A stretch of DNA of 64,000 nt from Venturia oleaginea (Eukaryota; Ascomycota; Dothideomycetes; Venturiales; Venturiaceae): contig JABMLP010000003.1 in the NCBI GenBank assembly GCA_013176395.1, positions 1,612,001 to 1,676,000 of the forward strand. Direction: 5' to 3'. Shown here piece after piece: positions 9,994-19,315 of the stretch. The first letter of the stretch is position 1, and each line of letters opens with the position of its first letter. The position numbers were made by a program, and so were the translations under genes. Under the pieces are notes generated by a model. That model was not told where the DNA came from. It made no database searches and worked only from the letters and a program-made list of their open reading frames with translations.

Positions 9994-11998
9994 GAACCGT
10001 CCGATCGTTCGGCCTTTATTAACCCTAAAGAGATGGAGGCCGTTGCCGTTGCCGTTGCATTCCTCCGTTGGGGACCATCTCTATAGGCATATCCGGCCGA
10101 CGCCCTCTCTCGAGTCTAGTTTTCGATCGTATCGTCTAGCTGCCTCCGATGGGGCTCACCTTTTTTTCGATCTCAGTTCCGCTGAACTATTGGTGAACCG
10201 TCCGATCGTTCGGCGTTTATCAACCCTAAAGAGATGGAGGCCGTTGCCGTTGCCGTTGCATTCCTCCGTTGGGGACCATCTCTATAGGTACATCCGGCCG
10301 ACGCCCTCTCTCGAGTCTAGTTTCGATCGTATCGTCTAGCTCTGCCTCCGATGAGGCTCACCGCTTTCGATCTTACAGTTCCGTTGAACTATTGGTGAAC
10401 CGTCCGATCGTTCGGCGTTTATCAACCCTAAAGAGATGGAGGCCGTTGCCGTTGCCGTTGCATTCCTCCGTTGGGGACCATCTCTATAGGTACATCTGGC
10501 CGACGCCCTCGCGAGTCTAGTTTCGATCGTATCGTCTAGCTCTGCCTCCGATGGGGCTCACCGCTTTCGATCTTATAGTTCCGTTGAACTATTGGTGAAC
10601 CGTCCGATCGTTCGGCGTTTATCAACCCTAAAGAGATGGAGGCCGTTGCCGTTGCCGTTGCATTCCTCCGTTGGGGACCATCTCTATAGGTACATCCGGC
10701 CGACGCCCTCTCTCGAGTCTAGTTTCGATCGTATCGTCTAGCTCTGCCTCCGATGGGGCTCACCGTTTTCGATCTCACAGTTCCGCTGAACTATTGGTGA
10801 ACCGTCCGATCGTTCGGCGTTTATCAACCCTAAAGAGATGGAGGCCGTTGCCGTTGCCGTTGCATTCCTCCGTTGGGGACCATCTCTATAGGTACATCTG
10901 GCTGACGCCCTCGCGAGTCTAGTTTCGATCGTATCGTCTAGCTCTGCCTCCGATGGGGCTCACCGTTTTCGATCTCACAGTTCCGCTGAACTATTGGTGA
11001 ACCGTCCGATCGTTCGGCGTTTATCAACCCTAAAGAGATGGAGGCCGTTGCCGTTGCCGTTGCATTCCTCCGTTGGGGACCATCTCTATAGGTACATCTG
11101 GCCGACGCCCTCGCGAGTCGAGTTTCGATCGTATCGTCTAGCTCTGCCTCCGATGGGGCTCACCGTTTTCGATCTCACAGTTCCGCTGAACTATTGGTGA
11201 ATTGTCCGATCGTTCGGCGTTTATCAACCCTAAAGAGATGGAGGCCGTTGCCGTTGCCGTTGCATTCCTCCGTTGGGGACCATCTCTATAGGTACATCCG
11301 GCCGACGCCCTCTCTCGAGTCTAGTTTCGATCGTATCGTCTAGCTCTGCCTCCGATGGGGCTCACCGTTTTCGATCTCACAGTTCCGCTGAACTATTGTT
11401 GAACCGTCCGATCGTTCGGCGTTTATCAACCCAAAAGAGATGGAGGCCGTTGCCGTTGCCGTTGCATTCCTCCGTTGGGGACCATCTCTATAGGTACATC
11501 TGGCCGACGCTCTCGCGAGTCTAGTTTCGATCGTATCGTCTGGCTCTGCCTCCGATGGGGCTCACCGCTTTCGATCTTACAGTTCCGTTGAACTATTGTT
11601 GAGCCGTCCGATCGTTCGGCGTTTATCAACCCTAAGAGATGGAGGCCGTTGCCGTTGCCGTTGCATTCCTCCGTTGGGGACCATCTCTATAGGTACATCT
11701 GGCCGACGCCCTCGCGAGTCTAGTTTCGATCGTATCGTCTGGCTCTGCCTCCGATGGGGCTCACCGCTTTCGATCTTACAGTTCCGTTGAACTATTGTTG
11801 AGCCGTCCGATCGTTCGGCGTTTATCAACCCTAAGAGATGGAGGCCGTTGCCGTTGCCGTTGCATTCCTCCGTTGGGGACCATCTCTATAGGTACATCTG
11901 GCCGACGCCCTCGCGAGTCTAGTTTCGATCGTATCGTCTGGCTCTGCCTCCGATGGGGCTCTCCGCTATCGTCCTTACAGTTCCGTTGAATTCTTGCT
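9994..11998 (+). repeat. Tandem array: ten ~200-bp units from the RNase H gene end
   Basis: Units begin (GAACCGTCCGATCGTTCGG or variant) at 9994, 10195, 10397, 10597, 10799, 10999, 11199, 11401, 11601 and 11800, a period of 199-202 bp. Each unit equals 9637-9728 of the RT-RNase H gene joined to about 9892-9993, so about 160 bp containing the VIHCDNS strand are missing. A TAG lies at or next to the junction (CTCTATAGG) and a GCCGTT triplication is shared by the units. Small differences between units (TCTCTCGAGTC versus GCGAGTC; GTTTTC versus GCTTTC) show alternating subtypes. The many short frames inside are repeat artefacts. Confidence 0.93.
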
Positions 11999-12148
11999 AT
12001 CCCGGGGATTGCAACTTTGGGCTTGGCGCGCTGTTCGTGGCAGCCGTTCTTTGCAGGCTCATCGGCTTAAGCGCCATGCTACTCTGCTATCGCCGACGTT
12101 CGGCAGATACCCTGGTCGGACTCCGGTACTCGTACAAAGCTTGCTAAC

Positions 12149-13237
12149 GTGCTTCGTCCAGCACCTAGCCTCGAGTATACTTCCTACGATAGCGAGCTCC
12201 TCCCTACAGTTCATAGGTTCTTCCTCCGTACCCTTCGCGAGCGAAACCTTGGCCTCTCTGATGAGTATATTACCCTCTTATGGTACGGCTTGGCCCAGAA
12301 CACGCGCAACACGTACGGCGCGGGTATCAAGAGCTGGGAGAGGTTCTGTACGCTGGAGGGCTGTGTAGACTATCCCGCAGAACCCCTCAATCTCGGCGAA
12401 TGGATGGCAAGGCGTGTCATTACTGGAGGAGCGAAAGGCATCATTTCCGGCGCTACAGCGGCCAGCTACCTCTCCGTAGTACGTTCAAAGCATATCGACC
12501 TGGGATACCCTATCAGCGCGTTCGCTGATCCGATGCTCCTACGCGCAAGACAGGGGGCTCTCAACCTCAGGCCTCCGAAGCGCAAGAATAGGCTCCCTAT
12601 TACTGTACGCATCCTTGAGGGACTGACGGCTGTGGAACCGACCACCGGAGCCGACCTCAATCTCGACACTCTCTTCAAGGTGGCCTATGCTGGTTTCTTC
12701 CGCCTTGGCGAGCTGGCTTACACTAGAAGAGATAGGGAGCACCCGCTGTTCTCCTATACTCACGTCTTACGGAGCGATATCGCCTTCCATCGTCATACGC
12801 CTAGCCATCAGCCTTACGGGGTCTCTATTTTCCTGAAGCGTAGCAAGACCGATTACGCTAATCAGGGCGTTCCCATCTCCATCGCCGCAACGGGAAAACC
12901 TACCTGTGCAGTAGCCGCCCTGGTAAGACTTTTCAGGCACGATCCGAAGCCGCTTTCGGCGCCTCTCTTCGACATCGGCAAAGGGCATTGTTCGGCCGCT
13001 GCTGTACACATGCAACTACGCCGACGCCTCCTCGCTACTGGTATTATCTCCTCGCTGGACGACAAGTCCTACACAGGCCATTCCTTCCGCAGGGGTGCTG
13101 CTACGGACGCAGCTGCGAAGGGAGTGCCTGAGCTCGAGCTTAAGGCAGCGGGTCGATGGTCCTCCGAAGCTTTCCTCCGTTACATATCCCGTTCGTTCGA
13201 ACAGCAGCTTGCAATCAGTCGCCTGTTCCTGATATAA
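12149..13237 (+). CDS. Tyrosine recombinase of the YR retrotransposon
   Basis: The frame is open for 362 codons and starts with GTG at 12149; an upstream splice acceptor or start is possible. The N-terminal half resembles a SAM-like core-binding domain (LAQNTRNTYGAGIKSWERF). Catalytic residues of the integrase/recombinase family can be placed: Arg in AYAGFFRLGELAY, HxxR in YTGHSFRRGAA, the GRWSS segment, and the nucleophile Tyr in FLRYISRS. The enzyme is expected to insert the circular DNA copy by strand exchange without target duplication. It directly precedes repeat B1, the usual place in this class. No stop or frameshift is seen, so it could be active. Confidence 0.9.
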   Translation: MLRPAPSLEYTSYDSELLPTVHRFFLRTLRERNLGLSDEYITLLWYGLAQNTRNTYGAGIKSWERFCTLEGCVDYPAEPLNLGEWMARRVITGGAKGIISGATAASYLSVVRSKHIDLGYPISAFADPMLLRARQGALNLRPPKRKNRLPITVRILEGLTAVEPTTGADLNLDTLFKVAYAGFFRLGELAYTRRDREHPLFSYTHVLRSDIAFHRHTPSHQPYGVSIFLKRSKTDYANQGVPISIAATGKPTCAVAALVRLFRHDPKPLSAPLFDIGKGHCSAAAVHMQLRRRLLATGIISSLDDKSYTGHSFRRGAATDAAAKGVPELELKAAGRWSSEAFLRYISRSFEQQLAISRLFLI

Positions 13238-13393
13238 CACCGTTGTGTTCACCCGATCGCCAAAAGCTATACTCTGCTTCGCTACACCGCTGTGTTTCTC
13301 GCCTCTACCCCGGACCGAGTATGTCGTACAGACTCGCCTCCTATCCCACCTCGTTTCCTTCTTGTTTGTCTGGGCCGCAGGCGCTTCGCTTCT

Positions 13394-13631
13394 GGGCAGT
13401 AGGGCACCTCATTTGCCTTCAATCGAGAAGCAATTGAGCCGTGGGCATGCCATCCTGAGACCTACCCCGTGGCTGAAGCCCCGTGTGGCTGAGGAAGCCT
13501 GTATGGCTCAGGGCTCAATGGCTTGCTCGCTCACAATGAAAATTCACGTGCCCTGGCCTGCGTCCGGCCAATCAACAGATAAAACGTGCCAGATGACCGT
13601 GATCCGAAGGCGTGGCGAGATGGAGATAGAT
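13394..13631 (+). repeat. Split direct repeat B1 (238 bp)
   Basis: It starts GGGCAGTAGGGCACCTC and ends GGAGATAGAT, abutting A2 with a one-base overlap at 13631. It is repeated as B2. It contains several GGCT-rich short direct repeats. Confidence 0.92.
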
Positions 13632-13747
13632 GCTAGTGTCTATCTGGTGGAGCAAGGGCCTCGTCCGACCAAGCGACAACAACAACATGGCGATCTCGCA
13701 TATCGCACGACTTCTGAGCCCTCTGAGGCTCGTCTTGTATCTAGATT
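13631..13747 (+). repeat. Split direct repeat A2 (117 bp)
   Basis: This is the second copy of A1, placed directly after B1. The B1-A2 junction reproduces in the element interior the join expected between element right end (B) and left end (A) in a circular intermediate. 40 bp separate A2 from B2. Confidence 0.92.
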
Positions 13748-13787
13748 CCCACCCGCCTACACCCTGTAGTCAACGTCTTATACGTGC

Positions 13788-14025
13788 GGGCAGTAGGGCA
13801 CCTCATTTGCCTTCAATCGAGAAGCAATTGAGCCGTGGGCATGCCATCCTGAGACCTACCCCGTGGCTGAAGCCCCGTGTGGCTGAGGAAGCCTGTATGG
13901 CTCAGGGCTCAATGGCTTGCTCGCTCACAATGAAAATTCACGTGCCCTGGCCTGCGTCCGGCCAATCAACAGATAAAACGTGCCAGATGACCGTGATCCG
14001 AAGGCGTGGCGAGATGGAGATAGAT
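13788..14025 (+). repeat. Split direct repeat B2 (238 bp)
   Basis: This is the second copy of B, identical in length to B1, and it defines the 3' end of the YR element. Gypsy leader sequence resumes at 14026. Confidence 0.92.
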
Positions 14026-14396
14026 CGCTTTGTTTGCGAATTAGGGGTCCAAAGACACTTGGTTTTTTTTCGAAGTTTGGTAACTGTCTGTGTTCGTTTT
14101 GTTTGCGAATATGGAGCTGTTAGGAAGTACCAGGAATCGAAAAAATTCGGTCGCGGTCTGGTCTGTGGCTGGTGGTAGGGTCTGGTTAGTGTTCGGTTGC
14201 TGGAATATCTCCTAAGGTGAGGATTTTCGTAAGCGGGGGGCCATTTCGGCGCTTTTTTCAGGTATCTGGTGTGGTATAGGTCGGGTATGCTGGTCGGGTG
14301 TGCTGGTCGGGTATACTGGTTGGGTATGCTAGTGGGTTAACTGGTAAGGTTGGAGCTTTTTGGTGGCCTTCTCCAAAGGCGGGTGGTTATGGGTTG
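14026..14396 (-). other. Gypsy 5' leader between YR insertion and primer site
   Basis: Non-coding stretch of the outer gypsy element, upstream of gag on the minus strand. It carries GGGTATGCTGGTCGG-like short repeats near 14285-14335. No gene was seen. Confidence 0.5.
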
Positions 14397-14406
14397 ACCT
14401 GTAGTT
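14397..14406 (-). other. Candidate self-priming primer-binding site
   Basis: On the minus strand AACTACAGGT lies one base inside the 5' LTR. It is perfectly complementary over ten bases to ACCTGTAGTT inside the LTR (minus strand from 412 in the left LTR, and the matching place in the right LTR), about 35 nt after the TATA-like box. No tRNA 3'-end match (TGG...) is seen here. This is the arrangement of Tf1/sushi-type chromoviruses, whose mRNA 5' end primes its own reverse transcription. Confidence 0.6.
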
Positions 14407-14407
14407 A

Positions 14408-14500
14408 TGTCACGGCTAGTAGTAAATAATGAAAGGCGTGAACAGCAATCAGGTATGGACTAAATGTGATAGTGAACTACAGGTAGCTATGTAAATGGGG
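14408..14500 (-). repeat. Truncated 5' LTR of the gypsy element
   Basis: It matches 336-428 with few differences, then similarity ends abruptly after GTAAATGGGG. The U3 side is missing, probably lost by the neighbouring LINE insertion or a later deletion. Confidence 0.82.
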
Positions 14501-14850
14501 TTGGATGGATGGATGGGATTCAATACACCCGTCGGGCCAGTATGGCTCCAGGGGGACACTACCGATTGTCTATCATACATTGTTTCCAACTATCAACGCT
14601 CCCTTCATTCCAAGCCCAAGCATTTACTTTTGTGTAGCATCTTTTTAACATACTGAATTATCAAATTGACCAAAACTCCAGAAACAACAACAAAAACGAA
14701 AGGCGAACTTACCGTTGGCCAGCAGACTGATCGGATCAGATATTGGCTGTTAGTAAGAGGGGGGTATCGGATCTAGGATTGCTGCTTGCATGGGTACTAT
14801 CTTAATGAGTGAGTCCACATGCTCGGAGTTGGTTATGGGTTTGGTAGAGA
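14501..14850. other. LTR-LINE junction region, no gene
   Basis: It contains GGATGGATGGATGGG at the border and A-rich stretches around 14640-14700. It probably holds the 3' untranslated region of the minus-strand LINE. I could not define the LINE 3' end or a tail with certainty. Confidence 0.4.
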
Positions 14851-17800
14851 CTACTCCGTCTCTCGGCTGAATCGCTTGGTAGCATCTACGAACGCAATTG
14901 TCGCTCGTACTGCTGCTACATCTGGCGTCCATTTTGGACCATCGATCATCTCTCCTCTTCTGTTTGTGAGTGTTGAGCGGCCTCCTAGTAGATAGGAGAC
15001 GTCACTCCTTGGCTCGGTTGCTTCTCGCAAGAGCCGTCGTTGCTCGCTCCATCGTTTGCAATCGAGTAGGAAATGCTGCACGCTTTCCACAACTCCGCAT
15101 TCTTTGCACAATGATGATTCCGCCGCTCCAATTCGGTTCAGGTGCTTATTCAGCCGACAGTGTGACGTCCGCAATTGAGCTAGTATTTGAGCCTCTGTTT
15201 TAGATAGCTGATTGTAGATGGTGCGCGTGTGTTTTCCAGGGATAGCAGCATCAATGGATTTGGTAAATCTCCCTTCTCGCAGTAGTTTGTCGCTTGGTTG
15301 ACAGCTCTTCTTTGCTTGCCTAATCAGTGCTGAGCGTAGTCGTATCTCTGACGGCACTGTGCTCCCTGCTTTGGTACTTCTTTTGGCCATTTGTCTGCTG
15401 CTTCGTTGCCCTTGATGCTAGAGTGTGCCGGGATCCATCGAAGAACCACGGTGATATCCTTTTGATGTAATCGCTGCGTGGCTGACAAGATGTCCTTGAT
15501 GATATGCTGGCCTGACTGCTGTCTTGGCTTGCGGATACTCTTTAGCGCACTCTGATTGTCCGAGAAGATGGTGAGTTTTCATTCTAGCGGAACCATGGTT
15601 CACACTGCCAGTTGGCTTAGAGCAGTACTAATTGCCTTCAGCTCTGTCGCGTATATATTGCCGTTTGCAAGCAATCCTGTTGTTGCGTATTGCTCGAGTG
15701 TAGTCCGATTCTCATCTGGTAGAATGTACACCATACCCGTCCCCAGGATGCCATTTCTACCTGAGCCGTCAGTATAGCAGTGGACTTCGTCTTCATCTTG
15801 TGTTGCGGTGTGTTTTGTAGCTTCGTCGCGCTCTTCAATAATCACGCAAGGCCCTTCGATCCACGGTGCTTTTGCAAATGGTGTGACTATCTCAATCTGG
15901 GACATATTGATTCCTGCAAACCTGTCTGCTAATAGGCCCAGTGACGAGCGAAGCTTAAATGATTGATGCACTGCCTTAATACTGAACCTCAATGGGTGGC
16001 GCTCCGGTAATGTATTTAGCTTGACCCACAGGCCCATCCATTTCCCTGTCTGTCGTTGGTGGAAGGTCCCAATTGATGCCTCAGACTGCGCAATATCCAA
16101 TGCTGTGGTTCGGAAGCATCCAACAATGGCTTGTGCCCCCCATCTTTGGTGTCGTTCAAGCAAGCGTGTATCCTTAGCGTTCAGCGCTGTTGCCCAGACT
16201 GATGATGCGTAGTCGACAACTGACGCCACTGTTGCCTCAAACAGCTGCCGTGCCTGCTTGGTACGGAGGCCACTCAGTCTCTTCAGCCGGATCGCGGCAT
16301 CGTGTCCCTTTGTGGCGGCCCTGGCAGCCTGTAGATGGAACTTCAATTTCTGGTCGAGAATAATGCCTAGAAGCTTGACGGAGGAGCCTGGCACCACCGA
16401 GCAGCCTCCAATTTGAATTGGCGTCGTTGACAGTCTTTCCGCGCTTGGTGTGAAGTGGATGAAGGCTGTTTTTTTGGGCTCAAATGTAGCTCCATTACGA
16501 CGTTCCCACTTCTCCGCTTTTGGTATCACTGACTCTTGAAGCACCCGAGTATTTTCCTCAGCATTTGGCCCGATGGCCCAAACAGAGTAGTCATCCACGT
16601 ACGCAATTGCGCCTTGGTGCCGGCTGATCTTTCTCTCTACCAGGTCAGCGTTGAAGAAGAGGTAGAGTATTGGGGATAGAGGTGAGCCTTGAGGCAGCCC
16701 TGGGGAATGCAAATCCACTTCCTCGCTGCTCTGCCCGTTCACTGTAATGCTTGCTCTCCTGCCTGAGCAGAAGTTCTCAATCCAACGAACAAGCTCCTCG
16801 GGAATACGTCGTCTTTGTAATCTGGCCAAGAGTACTTCTTTGTTGACCCCGTTGTACGCTCTTTTGACGTCAAAACTGAGCAGGCTAAGGACTCGGCACC
16901 TTCTTCGCGCCTGTTTGATGCGGTCGGTGAGGAGCAGCAGTGCCTGTTCTGTGCTACGTTGCTTCCGAGCTCCAAAATGATTCTCTGGTAGGAGGCCGTG
17001 TTCTTCAGCTAGGTAGGAGATGCGGGTAGCGACCACAGCCTCCAGTGCTTTCCCTAGGGTTGCTAGCAAGGAGATTGGTCGATACGCGTTTGGCTGTGTA
17101 TAGTCGTCTTTTGCTGGCTTTCGAAGTGGTAGGATTCGCGCGTATTTCCACTGCGCTGGGAGGATGCCTTGTGTCATAGACGCTTGAAACAATCTCGTTA
17201 TCTCGTCTTGGAGGACTGGCCAGAGCTGTCTCCATACAACCGCGGGTAGGCCGTCTAGGCCTGGTGCTTTGTGTGCTTTCATGCCCATGATCGCTTCTTC
17301 GATTTCGTATTTTGTTAGTGCTGGTGATGGGAGTTGTGTTGCTCGCTGCTCTGCTGCTGGTTCTGGCTCGATCACCTCAGCCGCCGGGGGAAAGAAGGCT
17401 TGCAGCAGGATAGATCCAATCTCTTCTTTACTTTCGGTCGTGTCGTCAGAGTTTGGCCTCGCTAGTTCTGTAATCTTTGCAAAAGAGGAGGTACTCTCTG
17501 GGTCAAGATACTTAGCGGCCTTCCATACATTTTCAGCGTCGTCTAGAAATTCCTTCCAGTGAGTGTTTCTTTCCGATCGGATTGCTCGATGGTACGTGCT
17601 TTGAGCTTCTCTGGCTTCCGTTCGGAGCCGCTGCAGTGTTTGGTGTGTGAGAGCGTTCGTTTCGGTCGTCCACCGGCTCGCCTTAACTTCTCTGCATAGC
17701 TGTCTTCTGACGTGTGTGTATTCCTTGCGAAGGTTGGTCAGATATGGTGTCCACCATGGTTTTTGGTACGGCGACGGTTTTGCAAGAGGAACGTATTGCT

Positions 17801-18749
17801 CGATAACAGGGACTACCACTTCCATCAATCGTTGCAGCATATCGTCCACGTTTTCGTCTGCATTCTCTTCAGGCGGGGCAACTGCTTGCCGCTACTTTGC
17901 GTGTTCTACCTCCTGGCGGATGCGCTCCCAATTTGCATTTTTGTAAAGTCGTCTGGGTGTTGTGGTCTCCTCCACGCACGTCATAGCTAATGTCGCACTG
18001 ATAGGCCGGTGGTCCGATCCGTGTTCGTTGACGTGGAATCCACACCGTACCAAGCTGTCGGTGAGAGCCGGTGAGGTGAGGAAGAGGTCGATGGTACTGC
18101 TTACTTGCGTTCCGTAGAATGTGGCCTCTCCCCTGGGGACAAGATTAGAGAGCTGATATACTGCCATATACTCAACGATGGCGCCTGCTTCATCCTGTCG
18201 CCTTGTTTCTGCTACTTGCCCGCCTCCCCAGAGCTGGTCGTGTCGGTTGAAATCTCCGGTGATGAGAAGTTCTGGCTCGTGTCCAAGCTCTTGAGCTGTA
18301 TCTTTGATTGCATCTTCTAGTAACTGAAGCCGTTCTGTCACTGCGGTCTTGTCCCGCTCTCGGTGTGCTTCTTCTGCTGGCACGTACACTGAAGCTGTAA
18401 AGATGACTTTGCCTTGAGTTTTGATAAGGATTGCCGTGATGTCGGGAGACGCAATCGGGATCTGTTTGTAGTCGAGCGTTTTCCGGGCCCAGATCATCGA
18501 TCGGATAGGCCATGTGTCGTCTCTAGAGCACGTTGGGAAAATCTGAATAAATTTGTTGTTTGTTGCTGGTGCCGCCATTACCTGCCCTGTCTGTGTTTTG
18601 AAGCAGTGTGGTTCTTGTATTAGCAGCTCGTCGAAATCTCTGATAGATTCGTCATTAAGTAGACTAGGTAGCGTCTCTCTCCTCTTCCCTGTGCTATATG
18701 AAATCACGTTGAAATGTCCTCTTGTTGTCGCACGGGTTGTATCTAACAT
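14851..18749 (-). pseudogene. LINE ORF2: endonuclease, RT, RNase H
   Basis: From 18749 the frame gives an exonuclease/endonuclease fold (LLIQEPHC, LLITGDFNRHDQLWGG, HGSDHRPISATL). It meets a TAG at 17892-17894 where Gln is likely, then continues as reverse transcriptase (FGARKQRSTEQALLLL, LSFDVKRAYNGV, GLPQGSPLSPILY, IAYVDDYSVWAIG). RNase H follows (CYTDGSGRNG, ATELKAI, then FSDNQSAL and GNEAADK after two TGA codons around 15565-15605). A frameshift near 15391 leads into the tail with CKECGVVESVQHFLLDC. The family performs target-primed reverse transcription. The stops and frameshift show this copy is dead. Confidence 0.86.
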
Positions 18750-18976
18750 AGATGGCGCGCTCGGGTCTGCTCCATCGCCTTCTTGTACTCAGGGCATCCT
18801 GTGTCCGTTGCTCGGTGAGCGTCTCCACAGTTGCTGCATTTGGGATGCTGCTCTACACAGTCCTGCGCTTCGTGCCCAATACACGCGCAGTTAGCACACG
18901 TCAGGTCATTGTTGCATCGTGTGCTCATATGTCCAAACTGTTGGCATTGGTAGCATCGTCTCAGTCTTGGTGACAT
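18743..18976 (-). pseudogene. LINE ORF1 C-terminal end, zinc knuckles
   Basis: The fragment holds CYQCQQFGHMSTRC, CANCACIGHEAQDC and CSNCGDAHRATDTGC, three CCHC-type knuckles as in ORF1 nucleic-acid-binding proteins of I/Tad1 LINEs. It overlaps ORF2 by a few bases in a different frame. Everything upstream is missing, so this is a 5'-truncated copy. Confidence 0.8.
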
Positions 18977-19007
18977 GTATGGCGCGTTCCCTTTGTGATT
19001 AGTAAGT

Positions 19008-19315
19008 TGTTACATGGGATCGGAAGGATCATGTGAACGCTCGAGCCTTGGCAGGGCGAGCGCCACGAGCGCAGGATTTCTTAGGAGATGAATCTATATA
19101 TAGGACGAGACTCTGCTCCCTCGGTGTCTCGTATCTTCAGTCTCTAGTTACTTCGCTATTGCTTTTAGTTACTTAGCACAATTCACGACTCTTATATCTT
19201 GCAAGCTTCGCTTCACTTGTTTGATACGATATTGTCGCCCCGGACCACTTGAACCCTACTGTAAGGATTAGCCAAATCCAGCTATATTACTTTGAGCCAT
19301 AGCCTCTGCGTAACA
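19008..19315 (+). repeat. Second solo LTR, shorter variant (308 bp)
   Basis: It begins TGTTACATGGGATCGG and ends CTCTGCGTAACA. Positions 19073-19315 match 3558-3802 closely, including the CTATATATAGG box. The first 65 bp differ from the 238-bp 5' part of the other copy. No target duplication is visible (TAAGT before, GAATT after), so it may derive from recombination between elements or from a truncated insertion. Confidence 0.8.

Larger units (their letters stand above)
7742..14025 (+). mobile_element. Tyrosine-recombinase retrotransposon (PAT/Ngaro/DIRS class)
   Basis: The 6.3-kb element has split direct repeats in the order A1 (7742-7858), coding region, B1 (13394-13631), A2 (13631-13747), B2 (13788-14025). 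Both A copies are 117 bp and both B copies are 238 bp, essentially identical. Inside lie a short gag-like segment, an RT-RNase H frame (8455-9984), a tandem array (9994-11998) and a tyrosine recombinase (12149-13237). RT plus YR instead of integrase, split repeats and no target duplication define this class by family knowledge. It sits inside the gypsy element. RT and YR frames are open, unlike the surrounding gypsy genes, so it is younger or better protected. I saw no methyltransferase domain. Confidence 0.9.
336..14500 (-). mobile_element. Decayed Ty3/gypsy chromovirus, host of nested insertions
   Basis: This is a minus-strand LTR retrotransposon with gag, zinc knuckle, protease, reverse transcriptase, RNase H, integrase and chromodomain remnants in gypsy order, read from about 7575 down to 1345. 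It is bounded by related LTR sequence at 336-535 and 14408-14500 that begins TGTCACGGCTAGTAGTAA on the plus strand. A polypurine tract lies inside the left LTR and a self-complementary primer site inside the right one. Two elements interrupt it: a solo LTR at 3320-3802 and a YR retrotransposon at 7742-14025. It cannot be autonomous, because many in-frame stops (often TAA/TAG where Gln is expected), frameshifts and a deletion of the RNase H core are visible. The chromodomain places it among chromoviruses by family knowledge. Confidence 0.88.
14851..19007 (-). mobile_element. 5'-truncated LINE of the Tad1/I type
   Basis: Minus-strand non-LTR retrotransposon. The end of ORF1 (three CCHC knuckles) overlaps the start of ORF2, which has an APE-type endonuclease, reverse transcriptase, RNase H and a C-terminal zinc-knuckle-like region. 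This domain order fits Tad1/I-clade elements of filamentous fungi. Most of ORF1 is absent: the element stops where the LTR at 19008 begins. Stops and a frameshift make it inactive. Confidence 0.85.

Noticed and set aside
9994..11998. Repeated 60-180 codon frames in the tandem array
   Set aside because: They are translations of the same repeat in wrong frames, with no conserved protein features.
12149..13237. Starship captain or Crypton recombinase
   Set aside because: The recombinase is linked to an RT-RNase H frame and lies between split direct repeats, so it belongs to a YR retrotransposon; there is no large cargo region.
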